Positions 41,927-51,253 of a DNA stretch of 64,000 bases are shown here, in pieces; position 1 is the stretch's first letter, and every line of letters starts with the position of its first letter. The notes below the pieces were generated by a model that saw only the letters and a list, made by a program, of their open reading frames with translations, was not told the origin of the DNA and searched no databases. A program made the position numbers and the translations under genes. This stretch comes from Bacillus sp. B15-48 (GTDB lineage Bacteria > Bacillota > Bacilli > Bacillales > Cytobacillaceae): positions 620,001 through 684,000 of the forward strand of contig NZ_WOFU01000001.1 of the NCBI RefSeq assembly GCF_016879755.1, written 5' to 3'.

Positions 41927-42934
41927 TCAAACAGATTCCCGTTCAATTAAAATCGGCGGATAGCGTAAAATTTGATATTCTTCTTTGAGCTCTTCATGAT
42001 TAATTAACTCAAGAATCAAATTTGCTGCGTCTTTCCCCATCTCATGGGTAGGCTGAGCAACAACCGTAATCGCCGGTGTCGACGCCGCCAAAAATGGTGA
42101 ATCATCCATTGTGATCACGCTTACATCTCTAGGAACTAATATGTGTTGCGCTTTCAAAAAAGTAACTAGTTCAATCGCCGCCATCCCATTAATCGCATAA
42201 AAAGCATTGGGACGGTTCGCTTGATCCTGCCAAAGTGATAGCAATTGCTTATTCATTTCAGGAGAGTCCGCTGTTATGATCCATTTTTCATTTACAGGTA
42301 GTCCGTTTTTAAGCAATGCTTTTTTATAACCTTCGATACGTTCAAGACGCGGTGTGATTCCGCTTTCAATCGATTGCGCTACTAAACATATTTTTGTTTT
42401 TCCAGATTTAAGGAAGCACTCAACGACTAATTCCGATGCTTTCTCGTTATCTAGCAAAACGGTCGGATAAATGATCGGTTCCATTTTACGGTCAATAAAC
42501 ACTACCGGGAATTGAGATTTTTTTAATTTTTTATAAATCTCTGTATTTCCGGATGTTGGAAAAATCAATAAACCATCTACTTGTTTAGCCATTAGCATGT
42601 TAATATAACTGCGTTCTTTAGCTGGGTCATCATCTGCATTACAGACGAAAATATGAAAATCATTTTGTTTACATGTATCCTCAATGACTCTAATAATCTC
42701 CGTTGTAAATGAATGCATGATATTGGCAACAATAACACCTATCGTCGCTGACTTTTTCTGCTTTAAACTCTTGGCTACATAATTGGGGATATACCCAAGC
42801 TCTTTGATTGCGTTTTCAATTCTTTCCTTTGTAGCTTGAGCCATATATTCATAGCGGCCATTGATATACTGAGATACCGTACTCTTAGAAACCTCTGCTT
42901 TGGCTGCAACATCTTTCATTGTGACTTTTCTCAT
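41927..42934 (-). CDS. LacI-family regulator of the TRAP/dehydrogenase operon
   Basis: Repressor of 335 residues. The helix-turn-helix is TMKDVAAKAEVSKSTVSQYIN, then hinge YIPNYVAKSLKQ and an effector domain with Asp/Arg sugar contacts expected (VFIDRKMEP). Resembles KdgR/GntR-type LacI repressors of hexonate catabolism. Two palindromic operators lie just upstream. Directly precedes dctP by 105 bp on the same strand. Confidence 0.9.
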   Translation of the reverse strand: MRKVTMKDVAAKAEVSKSTVSQYINGRYEYMAQATKERIENAIKELGYIPNYVAKSLKQKKSATIGVIVANIMHSFTTEIIRVIEDTCKQNDFHIFVCNADDDPAKERSYINMLMAKQVDGLLIFPTSGNTEIYKKLKKSQFPVVFIDRKMEPIIYPTVLLDNEKASELVVECFLKSGKTKICLVAQSIESGITPRLERIEGYKKALLKNGLPVNEKWIITADSPEMNKQLLSLWQDQANRPNAFYAINGMAAIELVTFLKAQHILVPRDVSVITMDDSPFLAASTPAITVVAQPTHEMGKDAANLILELINHEELKEEYQILRYPPILIERESV

Positions 42935-42947
42935 TGCAATCCCTCTT

Positions 42948-42974
42948 CTAAACCGATTTAGTAAACCGGTTTAG
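42948..42974. promoter_or_regulatory. Tandem LacI-type operators
   Basis: CTAAACCGATTTAG (42948-42961) followed at once by GTAAACCGGTTTAG, containing the perfect palindrome TAAACCGGTTTA (42962-42973). The central CG palindrome is the LacI-family type. 14 bp before the regulator start codon. Confidence 0.8.
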
Positions 42975-43084
42975 TTAGAGTATATTTGAAAACACTTTCA
43001 TTGGCAATACCTTATTTCAAAAAAATTTTTTTATACTTTGGTAATCCCATATTTCTCCAAAATCAGCTCTTTAGGAGGCTAAAC

Positions 43085-43245
43085 CTTGTTCTTTTTGAGA
43101 TAAAATGACAGGATAACAGTGGGATTGTTCTCGTGTTTCTGTTGAAACTTTTATGATTGATAACTAGAATTACCAAGCATTAGTAGAAAAAAAGGAAGGA
43201 AAACCATTGAAAAAGTTATTTTTAAGCTAAGGCGGGCAGATTACC
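43085..43245. repeat. Decayed copy of the 32-kb accessory module
   Basis: Left part matches the end of the zinc-ribbon gene and its 3' flank at 32064-32115 (CTTTTTGAGATAAAATG, then AACAGTGGGATTGTTCTCG). Right part matches the end of the hypothetical gene and its flank at 32711-32790 (ACTTTTATGATTGATAAC, then TACCAAGCATTAGTAG). Everything between is absent. So this is a deletion derivative of, or an empty form of, the same module. Confidence 0.65.
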
Positions 43246-43289
43246 GCTCATTTATTAGTGGTAGTTGTTGGTGAAAATGGGGGTATTTA

Positions 43290-43318
43290 GGGAAACGGCA
43301 GAACCGTCCCCATGTTTC
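43290..43318. repeat. REP-like element at the aminopeptidase stop codon
   Basis: GGGAAACGGCAGAACCGTCC-CCATGTTTC; it overlaps the stop codon (complement of 43317-43319) of the M29-like gene, as the copy at 34115 does with fruA. Confidence 0.85.
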
Positions 43319-44222
43319 AAATTTCAATTATCGGATTTTTGATGACGCAGTCGATGTGGACGCCGGCTTCGGTTGTTCCGCCGAATGATTTGTTGCTGCC
43401 GAAGGCGATGTGAGCGGTTCCATAGACTTTTTCATCTTCTAATACGTTTCCGGTTAGGCGGGCGTTTTTATTTGTGCCGATGCCGAATTCGGCGATGATT
43501 CTACCGTCTCCGTCACCAAGTAATTCTAGTAATTTCTTTCCTTCTTCACCTGTAGCATCTACTAATCTCCCATTTTCGATTGTTAATAATACAGGTTCAC
43601 GGACAAGGCCGATTCCAGCGATGGCCCCGTCGATGAGCATCGTTCCATTCGCGGAATCTTCGATTGGCGCAATATAGCTTTCACCAGAAGGTAGATTGCC
43701 CGATTGTCCTTGTTCACGGAAGACACCGGTACTCGCGATCGCTTTTCTTCCTTTTATTGAAAAAGTTAAGCTTGTATCCTCTTTCTTAATCGTTACTTGC
43801 TCGCCATCATTAAGCAGACCGCAATAATGATCTGTCAGCTTCTCAACCTCTGCATAATCTGCGGTAATGGCTCCGTAATGGAGCATATCGATGGTAATCC
43901 CCGGCATTGTCGCAACTCGTGCACCTTGAGCGGAAGCTTCTTTCCGAGCATTTGTATGGGTAAGAGAATGATGCGTGATGCACAAAACAACTTCTGCTGA
44001 TTTCATTGCAGTGGCGACTGTTCTCGGTGGCTCTTCACCTGATTTGCTTCTTGTCGGCATTTCCAGCAGCAATGTTTCATTTCCCAACAGCATACCAGAA
44101 TGATAAAAAACATCAGCAACTTTTCTTGATTCTGCATCGGTAACAATTAAAATCTCTTCATCTTCTTTAATATTAAGATTATATTTTAGGATTGATTTCC
44201 CCACTTCAATCAATTCATCCAT
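43317..44222 (-). CDS. M29-like aminopeptidase family protein
   Basis: Protein of 301 residues of the thermophilic aminopeptidase (M29)/DUF2-like group. Landmarks: VVLCITHHSLTHTNARKEAS, the acidic EFGIGTN near the C-terminus, and HIAFGSNKSFGG followed by HIDCVI, where family members carry metal ligands. It is shorter than classical M29 enzymes (about 400), so it may have a related but different hydrolytic role. TTGGAGG precedes the ATG. It follows the IclR gene by 22 bp and belongs with the M20/DUF1177/Opp cluster. Confidence 0.78.
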   Translation of the reverse strand: MDELIEVGKSILKYNLNIKEDEEILIVTDAESRKVADVFYHSGMLLGNETLLLEMPTRSKSGEEPPRTVATAMKSAEVVLCITHHSLTHTNARKEASAQGARVATMPGITIDMLHYGAITADYAEVEKLTDHYCGLLNDGEQVTIKKEDTSLTFSIKGRKAIASTGVFREQGQSGNLPSGESYIAPIEDSANGTMLIDGAIAGIGLVREPVLLTIENGRLVDATGEEGKKLLELLGDGDGRIIAEFGIGTNKNARLTGNVLEDEKVYGTAHIAFGSNKSFGGTTEAGVHIDCVIKNPIIEI

Positions 44223-44244
44223 CTATTCTAACCTCCAAAGCATG

Positions 44245-45006
44245 TTAAACTTTTAATTTTAATTGGTACCTTTGAATAATTTGACTGATTTCATCTCTTG
44301 TCTCTTGTAGAAGGGGCAAAAAATCCTCTATTTTTTCATCAGACATTCGATAAACAGGACCTGAAACGGTAACAGAACCGATGATTTCTTCATGATCAAA
44401 CAACGGCACAGCGATAGCGATGACATCTGCCGTATACTCTCCAAGGCTTTTGGCCCATCCTTGCTGCCTGATGCTGTCAAGCTCGGTTCTTAATTCGTCT
44501 CCATCTGTCATTGTCTTCTCTGTATACTTTTTCATATCAGAGGCAATCACAGATTCAATGACCTCATCAGGCAAATAAGCTAAGATTGAACGGTATGAAG
44601 CACCAACGTATAATGGCGCTCTGCTCCCTACTGAAACGGAGAATTTCACTTTATTTTCAGGTTCGACCGTTGCAAGTGTCACTGCTTCATTCCGGTCAAG
44701 AACGGTCAAGAAGATCGATTCCCCCGTTTTATCCTTTAGCCGCTCAAGAGCAGGATAGATTAACGTATGAACATTAAGATTTTCATACATGATCATCCCC
44801 AATTCCCACGTGGCATATCCTAATGAATATTTTTTCGTCACTTTATCTTTAGAAATAAAGCGATTTTTTTCAAACGTTTCAAGAATCCGATAAATATTTG
44901 TATGATTTACCCCAATCTCACTTGCCAATTCTCTTACGCCCCAAACTGGCTTTTCCCGCGTAAACATCATCAGGACTTTTAACGCCAGATCCAATGTTTT
45001 TAACAT
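44245..45006 (-). CDS. IclR-family transcriptional regulator
   Basis: Regulator of 253 residues. The winged helix WGVRELASEIGVNHTNIYRILETFEKN is the IclR pattern, and the C-terminal effector domain has APLYVGASYRSILAYLP and the late IAVPLFDHEEIIGSVTVSGP. The ATG at 45006 has AAAGGAGG 7 bp upstream, so the longer frame from 45030 is rejected. Likely controls the adjacent peptide-use genes. Confidence 0.92.
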   Translation of the reverse strand: MLKTLDLALKVLMMFTREKPVWGVRELASEIGVNHTNIYRILETFEKNRFISKDKVTKKYSLGYATWELGMIMYENLNVHTLIYPALERLKDKTGESIFLTVLDRNEAVTLATVEPENKVKFSVSVGSRAPLYVGASYRSILAYLPDEVIESVIASDMKKYTEKTMTDGDELRTELDSIRQQGWAKSLGEYTADVIAIAVPLFDHEEIIGSVTVSGPVYRMSDEKIEDFLPLLQETRDEISQIIQRYQLKLKV

Positions 45007-45051
45007 TCGACATCCTCCTTTCCCAGACAATTTCTATCTTAAAGATACCAT

Positions 45052-45098
45052 ACGAATCTAGCAGTTTTCCGATTGATGAGAAAAACTGCTAGATTCGT
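45052..45098. promoter_or_regulatory. 17-bp perfect inverted repeat between iclR and the M20 gene
   Basis: ACGAATCTAGCAGTTTT (45052-45068) and its exact complement (45082-45098), 13-nt loop. It lies 13 bp past the M20 stop and 46 bp before the iclR start. No T run follows on the minus strand, so it may be an attenuator, mRNA end or operator rather than a simple terminator. Confidence 0.6.
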
Positions 45099-45111
45099 CA
45101 TTTTTCAGTGA

Positions 45112-46389
45112 TTATTCACTCTTTGCTTCATACAGAAAGTCAATCACGGCAGCAATATAAACCTTTGCACAACGAATGATATCTTCAACAAGAACCTTTT
45201 CATTGTAACCGTGAATGCTTGGTAAATAAGCAGGCCCATATTGTAAAACAGGAATGTGATAATCCCTAAAATGACGGGCATCACTGCTCGCCCATTGCAT
45301 CACACCATATGCTTCTTCACCAGTTACAAACGTAATATTGTCAACAATCGACTTACAGACAGCATCCTCTGCCGACGTATAGTTTGCATGGCTTCTAAAT
45401 CCAAATGGACGAATTTCATAGCGAATTCCTAACTCATCTAGATGTTTGCGAAGATAGGCCGTCACTTCATCCTGTGTCACTCCAAAAGGCAAACGACAAT
45501 CGACTTGAACTTTACAGCTTTCGGGAATGACATTTGATTTTGTTCCACCTTCAATGGTCCCAATATTGACGGTGATTTTTTCAAACACAGGCTGGAATTT
45601 TGCTCTGTCAGCTTCAACTTCACGCATATACTTTTGCGATACTTCAATCAAATCTTTTACTTCTTCAGGAATGTCAATTTTTAGATCCCATAGCGTTCTA
45701 ATTTTTTCAATCGCTGCAATGGCATCAGTAATGGCGTTATTTCCCGCAAGTGGTGACAGACTGCCATGACCTGGTTCCCCATAGACTTCAAGCTCAAACC
45801 AGTAGGAACCTTTCTGACCAATCGTCGGATTTAACGGAGAAGAAGGCTCGGCAATTAAGGCACCATCTCCTTTGATCAAGCCCTTTTCCAACAACCATGG
45901 TACACCAAAATCTCCGCCTGTTTCTTCATCAGGAACGATCGCCAGTGTTAGTTTCCCAGGAAGCTCCACCTCTAACCTCTTCAGTAAGGTAAAAGCAAAA
46001 ATGATTCCGGCTAGTCCTGCTTTCATATCACTTGCCCCGCGCCCGAGCATCCAGCCATCCTTCACTTCGCCTGAAAAAGGATCGAAATCCCATTTCGAGC
46101 GATCCCCAGCCGGTACGACATCGGTATGACCGCAATAAACCAGTTCTTTTCCTTGTTCATTTCCAATGCTAGAAAGAAGGTTAAACATTTTTTCATTTGA
46201 TTCATGCCATTGCACATTTAGCCCGAATTGATCAAGATAATTCGCAATAAACTCGGAGATTTCCGTTGAATCTCCAGGTGGGTTTTCGCTTGGAATTTTA
46301 ATTAGCGCACCACATAGGTCAATTAACTCTTCCTTGTGTGCTTCAACTTCGTCTATTAATCTTTGTTTTAAAACATTGAGCTCACTCAT
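45112..46389 (-). CDS. M20-family metallohydrolase (ArgE/DapE/succinyl-diaminopimelate desuccinylase-like)
   Basis: Zinc amidohydrolase/deacylase of 425 residues. Metal ligands: GHTDVVPAGD (His-x-Asp), GRGASDMKAG, DEETGG and the late GPAYLPSIHGYNE. Acts on N-acyl amino acids or dipeptides in family members. Overlaps the DUF1177 gene by 4 bp (ATGA), so the two are coupled. With the ABC peptide transporter it would hydrolyse the imported compound. Confidence 0.9.
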   Translation of the reverse strand: MSELNVLKQRLIDEVEAHKEELIDLCGALIKIPSENPPGDSTEISEFIANYLDQFGLNVQWHESNEKMFNLLSSIGNEQGKELVYCGHTDVVPAGDRSKWDFDPFSGEVKDGWMLGRGASDMKAGLAGIIFAFTLLKRLEVELPGKLTLAIVPDEETGGDFGVPWLLEKGLIKGDGALIAEPSSPLNPTIGQKGSYWFELEVYGEPGHGSLSPLAGNNAITDAIAAIEKIRTLWDLKIDIPEEVKDLIEVSQKYMREVEADRAKFQPVFEKITVNIGTIEGGTKSNVIPESCKVQVDCRLPFGVTQDEVTAYLRKHLDELGIRYEIRPFGFRSHANYTSAEDAVCKSIVDNITFVTGEEAYGVMQWASSDARHFRDYHIPVLQYGPAYLPSIHGYNEKVLVEDIIRCAKVYIAAVIDFLYEAKSE

Positions 46390-47336
46390 GCTTTAGCCAC
46401 CTGATTTCCCATCGTTTGCAAATGTGTCATTTTTCCGTAAAGTGTTTCTAATCGGGCAAATTCCTCGTCATCGTAAAAAGAACATTTCTTTTCACCAAAC
46501 AGCTTCGCTACTTCGATGGCATAGCGGACAACTTGTTCGACGTCTGTCGGATGTGTTGCCCCTGTTCCGCAACCAGCAACAGCCGTCTCTGCGGTAATCG
46601 CCACCCCGACAACTGGAGCTTTTGTAGCAACTGCAGGCTGGAGAATGCTGTTAACATGGTAAACACCGTTTCCGTAAGGAGTAATATCTTGCGTCGTAAT
46701 CGGCAAAGTAACCGGCAGGCGCCCAGCTGATTGCGTGTATACATGCAGCAAGTCACTGCTCACTTTTAAAATATAGCCTTCTTTAACAGTTGGCGTAATT
46801 GCAAACCCTTTATGATTGGTAATCATATTCCCTTTTGTCGTATCGATTGATAAAATTGCATCCATCTCTTCTGTTACTTCATGTTGATTCATCGTTAAAA
46901 TATCGACTGGGGAATCCATGAACGGAACTGGATCATGCGGCAATGTTGGCGCTGTTGGACAAATATGCGTCGTTAAAATAACGTCGCCATTCAGACGGTC
47001 ACCTTTTCCAAACATATCGAGCAGTTTCGCAGCTGCTGACATACAAGCGAGCGCACCGTCGCCGTCAGAAACAAATCCTTTTACTTCAGGTCGAGCGCCA
47101 ATTCCACCTAATCGCCCAATAATTCCGAGTGTAGGAGCATCTCCCCCATTTGATTTGCCGTTTTCTCCAGGAATAACGACTTTAATAAAATCAGTCGAGC
47201 CAGCTTTCCCTTCTACGGTTTGTACGGTAATCTTTCCAGCAGTTGACACCTGTTCAAGATAGGTTTTCACATCTTCACCGGTCACTTGAAGTTGATCCAT
47301 TAACTCTAATACTTCCATTACATATTTTAACGACAT
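46386..47336 (-). CDS. DUF1177-family protein
   Basis: Protein of 316 residues of the DUF1177 family, function unknown. Seen: GIIGRLGGIGARPEVKGFVSDGDGALACMSAAAKLLDM (part), VILTTHICPTAPTLPHDPVPFMDSP and AITAETAVAGCGTGATHPTDVEQVVRYAIEVAKLFGE (part). The His/Asp-rich segments suggest a metal- or nucleophile-dependent hydrolase, but this is speculation. TGGAGGG precedes the ATG. Coupled by overlap to the M20 hydrolase. Confidence 0.8.
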   Translation of the reverse strand: MSLKYVMEVLELMDQLQVTGEDVKTYLEQVSTAGKITVQTVEGKAGSTDFIKVVIPGENGKSNGGDAPTLGIIGRLGGIGARPEVKGFVSDGDGALACMSAAAKLLDMFGKGDRLNGDVILTTHICPTAPTLPHDPVPFMDSPVDILTMNQHEVTEEMDAILSIDTTKGNMITNHKGFAITPTVKEGYILKVSSDLLHVYTQSAGRLPVTLPITTQDITPYGNGVYHVNSILQPAVATKAPVVGVAITAETAVAGCGTGATHPTDVEQVVRYAIEVAKLFGEKKCSFYDDEEFARLETLYGKMTHLQTMGNQVAKA

Positions 47337-47398
47337 AACAATTCCCTCCAGTTGGATGTATGAGACTCCATCCAGTATTTATTCTATTTCTCTATTGT

Positions 47399-48367
47399 TT
47401 AGTAAAGATGGCAAGCAACTTGCTGACCTTTTTCTTGCTGTTCCAGTTCAGGTCGCACACTTTTGCAACGATCAAATGCTTGCGGACATCGTTCATGAAA
47501 ATGACAGCCTGACGGGGGATTCATTGGACTTGGCACATCCCCTTTTAAAAGAATTCTGTTTTTCTGTTCGTAAGGACTTTCCTTTGGAATTGCTGACAGC
47601 AATGCTTTTGTATATGGATGAAGCGGATTTTCATAAATTTCCGCAAACGTCCCGATTTCAACGACTTTCCCGAGGTACATGACAGCAATTCGGTCACACA
47701 TATATCTGACCACATTTAAATCATGGGAGATAAAAATATACGTCAAATCAAACGTTTTCTGTAAGTCTTTTAAAAGGTTGATCACCTGCGCTTGAACGGA
47801 AACGTCCAGCGCCGACACCGGCTCGTCGCAAATAATCACATCCGGATTTAACGCAAGCGCACGAGCGATATTAATACGCTGGCGCTGCCCACCAGAAAAC
47901 TCATGCGGGTAACGTTCGGCATGATAGCTGCTTAAACCAACAACCTCTAATAATTCATAAACGCGCTCAAGTCGGGATTGTTTCGTGCCGACATTGTGAA
48001 TATCCAAAGGTTCTATAATCAATTGTTTAATCGTTTTCCTTGGATCTAGTGAACCGTACGGATTTTGGAAAACCATCTGGATTGATTTACGAATCGCGCG
48101 GATTTCTTTCGTTTCCATTACCGCTAAATCCTGCCCTTTAAAAAGGACTTTTCCTTCAGTCGGACGAATTAATTGGTTGATTAATCGCGCCATCGTCGAT
48201 TTGCCGCAGCCGGATTCACCAACAATCCCCAATGTTTCGCCGCGAAAGACTTCAAAGCTGACACCGTCAACCGCCTTAACGCTTTGCGTTGATTTCATAA
48301 AAGGGATTGAGCTTTGAACTGGGAAATGCTTTTTTAAATTTTCAACTTTAAGAATCGCCTCAGCCAC
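47399..48367 (-). CDS. oppF: Oligopeptide/dipeptide ABC transporter ATPase (OppF/DppF type)
   Basis: ATPase of 322 residues. Walker A GESGCGKST, signature SGGQRQRINIARAL, Walker B VIICDEPVSALD, and the C-terminal oligopeptide-ATPase motif CHFHERCPQAFDRC (four Cys of the [4Fe-4S]-type region). Overlaps oppD by 8 bp. Gene product faces the cytoplasm and pairs with OppD. Confidence 0.93.
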   Translation of the reverse strand: MAEAILKVENLKKHFPVQSSIPFMKSTQSVKAVDGVSFEVFRGETLGIVGESGCGKSTMARLINQLIRPTEGKVLFKGQDLAVMETKEIRAIRKSIQMVFQNPYGSLDPRKTIKQLIIEPLDIHNVGTKQSRLERVYELLEVVGLSSYHAERYPHEFSGGQRQRINIARALALNPDVIICDEPVSALDVSVQAQVINLLKDLQKTFDLTYIFISHDLNVVRYMCDRIAVMYLGKVVEIGTFAEIYENPLHPYTKALLSAIPKESPYEQKNRILLKGDVPSPMNPPSGCHFHERCPQAFDRCKSVRPELEQQEKGQQVACHLY

Positions 48368-49373
48368 TATACGCCCTCTCCTTTCTCTTTAAACGGTCGG
48401 TCTTCGTTTGGAAATGGCAAGCAACAACATGATCCGGTTTAACTTCGATCGGCTCGGGCTTCTCGGAAAAGCAAATATCCCCAGCGTATGGACAGCGATC
48501 AGCAAAATGGCAGCCTTCCATTTCCTCCCGTAAATCTGGCGGTGTTCCCGGAATCGCAGGTAGCTTGTCTTCGTTGACAATATCACTTTTAATCTGTGAA
48601 TCTAGCAATCCCCAAGTATATGGATGAAGTGGCTCATCATAAAGCGCCTTGACGCTACCAGATTCAACGGTATTGCCCGCATACATGACGATGACTTTAT
48701 CACACATTTCCCAGACAACCCCTAAATCATGGGTAATCATAATAATTGATGTATCAATCGTGTCTTGTAAATTTTTCATCAAATCCAATATTTGCGCCTG
48801 AACCGTCACATCGAGTGCTGTCGTCGGTTCATCAGCAATCAATAGCTTTGGATTACAGGCTAAGGCAATTGCAATCATCACCCGCTGTCTCATTCCACCG
48901 GAAAATTCATGCGGATACATTTTGATTCGCTTCTCCGCTTCGGGAATTCCAACGAGTTTCAACATGTCAATCGCAGCTTGTTTCGCTTCCTTTTTGGAAA
49001 CTTTGCGATGGATGCGAATCGACTCCATAATTTGATCACCAACGGTAAAGACCGGATTTAAACTCGTCATCGGGTCTTGAAAGATCATTGAAATTTCATT
49101 GCCACGAACATCACGCATGTCATTTTCCGATAAAGTGAGAAGGTCCTTGCCATCAAAGAGGATTCGGCCCCCGGCAATCTTCCCCGGTGGGCTTGGAATC
49201 AAGCGAAGCAGGGCGGTTGCCGTCACACTTTTCCCTGAGCCTGATTCGCCAACAATTCCGAGCGTTTCTTTTTTATTTAATGTAAAACTAACACCATTTA
49301 CCGCCTTTACAATGGCAGATGATGAACGAAAATGCACTTGTAAGTCTTCTACTTTTAATAAAAAATCGGACAA
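48360..49373 (-). CDS. oppD: Oligopeptide/dipeptide ABC transporter ATPase (OppD/DppD type)
   Basis: ATPase of 337 residues. Walker A GESGSGKSV, signature SGGMRQRVMIAIAL, Walker B LLIADEPTTALD, and the C-terminal CHFADRCPYAGDIC. A TTG at 49373 with GGGGGTGA 5 bp upstream is the likely start; the GTG at 49382 overlaps that site. Starts 19 bp after the oppC stop. Confidence 0.92.
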   Translation of the reverse strand: MSDFLLKVEDLQVHFRSSSAIVKAVNGVSFTLNKKETLGIVGESGSGKSVTATALLRLIPSPPGKIAGGRILFDGKDLLTLSENDMRDVRGNEISMIFQDPMTSLNPVFTVGDQIMESIRIHRKVSKKEAKQAAIDMLKLVGIPEAEKRIKMYPHEFSGGMRQRVMIAIALACNPKLLIADEPTTALDVTVQAQILDLMKNLQDTIDTSIIMITHDLGVVWEMCDKVIVMYAGNTVESGSVKALYDEPLHPYTWGLLDSQIKSDIVNEDKLPAIPGTPPDLREEMEGCHFADRCPYAGDICFSEKPEPIEVKPDHVVACHFQTKTDRLKRKERAYSG

Positions 49374-49391
49374 GCAAATCACCCCCAGCTA

Positions 49392-50288
49392 CTATACTTT
49401 CATTTTTGGATCTAAAGCATCTCTTAAGCCATCACCAAACAAGTTAATCCCAAGAACAGTCAACAGAATCGCCATTCCAGAGAACGTCGCCATATGCGGG
49501 CTTAACACTAAAAAGTCCTTTCCATCTTTCAAGATACTTCCCCATGAAGCGGTTGGTGGCTGCACCCCTAGACCTAAGAAACTTAAGGCTGCTTCAGAAA
49601 TAATCGCACCGGCCACGCTCATCGTTCCATAAACAATCAACGGAGCAAGACAGTTCGGCAAAATATGATGAAAAAGGATTCGGCCATGGGTAGCGCCCAA
49701 TGACTCTGTCACTTCAATAAACTCTTCTTCCTTCACGCTCAACACTTGGCCGCGGACAATCCTCGCAAAACCAGGAATATTGGCGATTCCAATGGCAATT
49801 ATTACATTCATTAACCCTTGGCCTAATACTGTCATTAACGTAATCGCTAATAAAATAAATGGGAACGCGAACAGCCCGTCCATCGTTCTCATAATCATCG
49901 AATCAAGACGTCCACCGAAATAACCAGAAACCAACCCGAGCAGCGTACCAAAAAAGGCTCCAAATACGACTGCAGCAACGCCGACAATCAACGAAATCCG
50001 TGCACCATAGACAAGGCGGCTGAACAGATCTCTTCCATAATTATCCGTTCCTAATAAATGACCATCCGTTCCTGGAGGTGCCAAAGTGTTGGCGATATTC
50101 ATTTCATTCGGATGCAATGGAGCAATCCACGGAGCAAAGGTAGCAACAATTACCATCGACAACGTAATAAAAAGTCCTATTGCCGCGAGACGATTTCGTA
50201 AAAGCTTTTTAAATAAACCCGCCTCTTTTTTCGCTTTCTTTTGTTGGTTTTTATCTGCAGCTGGAAGATTGTTCTCTAACATAGCCAT
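49392..50288 (-). CDS. oppC: Peptide ABC transporter permease (OppC/DppC type)
   Basis: Permease of 298 residues with an N-terminal cytoplasmic segment (NQQKKAKKEAG), six helices, and the coupling motif ETESLGATHGRILFHHILPN-like sequence seen as VTESLGATHGRILFHHILPN. HLLGTDNYGRDLFSRLVYG is a DppC landmark. Overlaps oppB by one base (TAATG). GGAGGG upstream. Confidence 0.93.
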   Translation of the reverse strand: MAMLENNLPAADKNQQKKAKKEAGLFKKLLRNRLAAIGLFITLSMVIVATFAPWIAPLHPNEMNIANTLAPPGTDGHLLGTDNYGRDLFSRLVYGARISLIVGVAAVVFGAFFGTLLGLVSGYFGGRLDSMIMRTMDGLFAFPFILLAITLMTVLGQGLMNVIIAIGIANIPGFARIVRGQVLSVKEEEFIEVTESLGATHGRILFHHILPNCLAPLIVYGTMSVAGAIISEAALSFLGLGVQPPTASWGSILKDGKDFLVLSPHMATFSGMAILLTVLGINLFGDGLRDALDPKMKV

Positions 50289-51253
50289 TATTTTGACCCT
50301 CCTTTGCTGGAAGAAAGATTCACCCTTGGATTGACCACTTTATACATGATATCGACAAACAGATTGACGAGGACAAAAATGACTGCGATAAATAAAACCG
50401 TTCCTTGGACGACGATGAAATCACGCTTGTCAATCGCATCGACAATCAAGCGACCCATTCCAGGCCAGCTGAAAATCGTCTCAGTGAGAACTGCACCGCC
50501 AAGCATCATCGAAATTTGCATTCCAAGTACAGTCAACAATGGAGTTAAGGCATTTTTAAACGCATGTTTGCAAATCACCCAAAACTCGCTTAACCCTTTC
50601 GCACGGGCGGTTTTAATATAATCTTGTGAAATGACTTCTAGCATGCTTGAACGTGTAATCCGGGCGAAAGTCGCCATCGGAATTGTCGCGAGCGTCACAC
50701 TTGGAAGGATGAGATGTTTTAAATAAGAAATAACCCCATCATCAAGCGAGCCCATTCCAGTTGCCGGAAACCAGCCAAGATTCACACTAAAATAAAGAAC
50801 GAGCATGATTCCTAACCAAAAGATTGGCATCGATACCCCGATTAACGAAACAAGCATAACTCCGTAATCCAAAAATGAATTTTGTTTTGAAGCAGCGATA
50901 ATTCCTGCTGGTACCCCAATCACAAAAGCAATGATTAAGGCACTGACCGCCAGAATAAGGGTATTAGGAAAACGTTCCATAATGAGTTCAACAATCGGTT
51001 GGTTGTAAGAATACGAAACCCCAAAATCCCCGCGGACAAGATTGCTAATATATTGAAAAAACTGGACATAAAGCGGATCATTCAAACCAAGTTCTTCTGT
51101 TAACGCTTCAACATCCTCTACACTCGCCTGCGGCCCAAGCATGACACTCGCCGGGTCACCTGGGATCATTCGCGTAATAACAAAAACGATAATGGCAACG
51201 ACAAAGATCGTTGGTACAAGGTCAATGAACCTTTTAATGATAAACTTGCCCAT
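50288..51253 (-). CDS. oppB: Peptide ABC transporter permease (OppB/DppB type)
   Basis: Permease of 321 residues, six helices. MGKFIIKRFIDLVPTIFVVA start, RMIPGDPASVMLGP, and the coupling motif ARAKGLSEFWVICKHAFKNA. The ATG at 51253 with GGGGAGG 7 bp upstream is preferred to 51271. First gene of the minus-strand transporter operon, divergent from the binding protein gene. Confidence 0.93.
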   Translation of the reverse strand: MGKFIIKRFIDLVPTIFVVAIIVFVITRMIPGDPASVMLGPQASVEDVEALTEELGLNDPLYVQFFQYISNLVRGDFGVSYSYNQPIVELIMERFPNTLILAVSALIIAFVIGVPAGIIAASKQNSFLDYGVMLVSLIGVSMPIFWLGIMLVLYFSVNLGWFPATGMGSLDDGVISYLKHLILPSVTLATIPMATFARITRSSMLEVISQDYIKTARAKGLSEFWVICKHAFKNALTPLLTVLGMQISMMLGGAVLTETIFSWPGMGRLIVDAIDKRDFIVVQGTVLFIAVIFVLVNLFVDIMYKVVNPRVNLSSSKGGSK

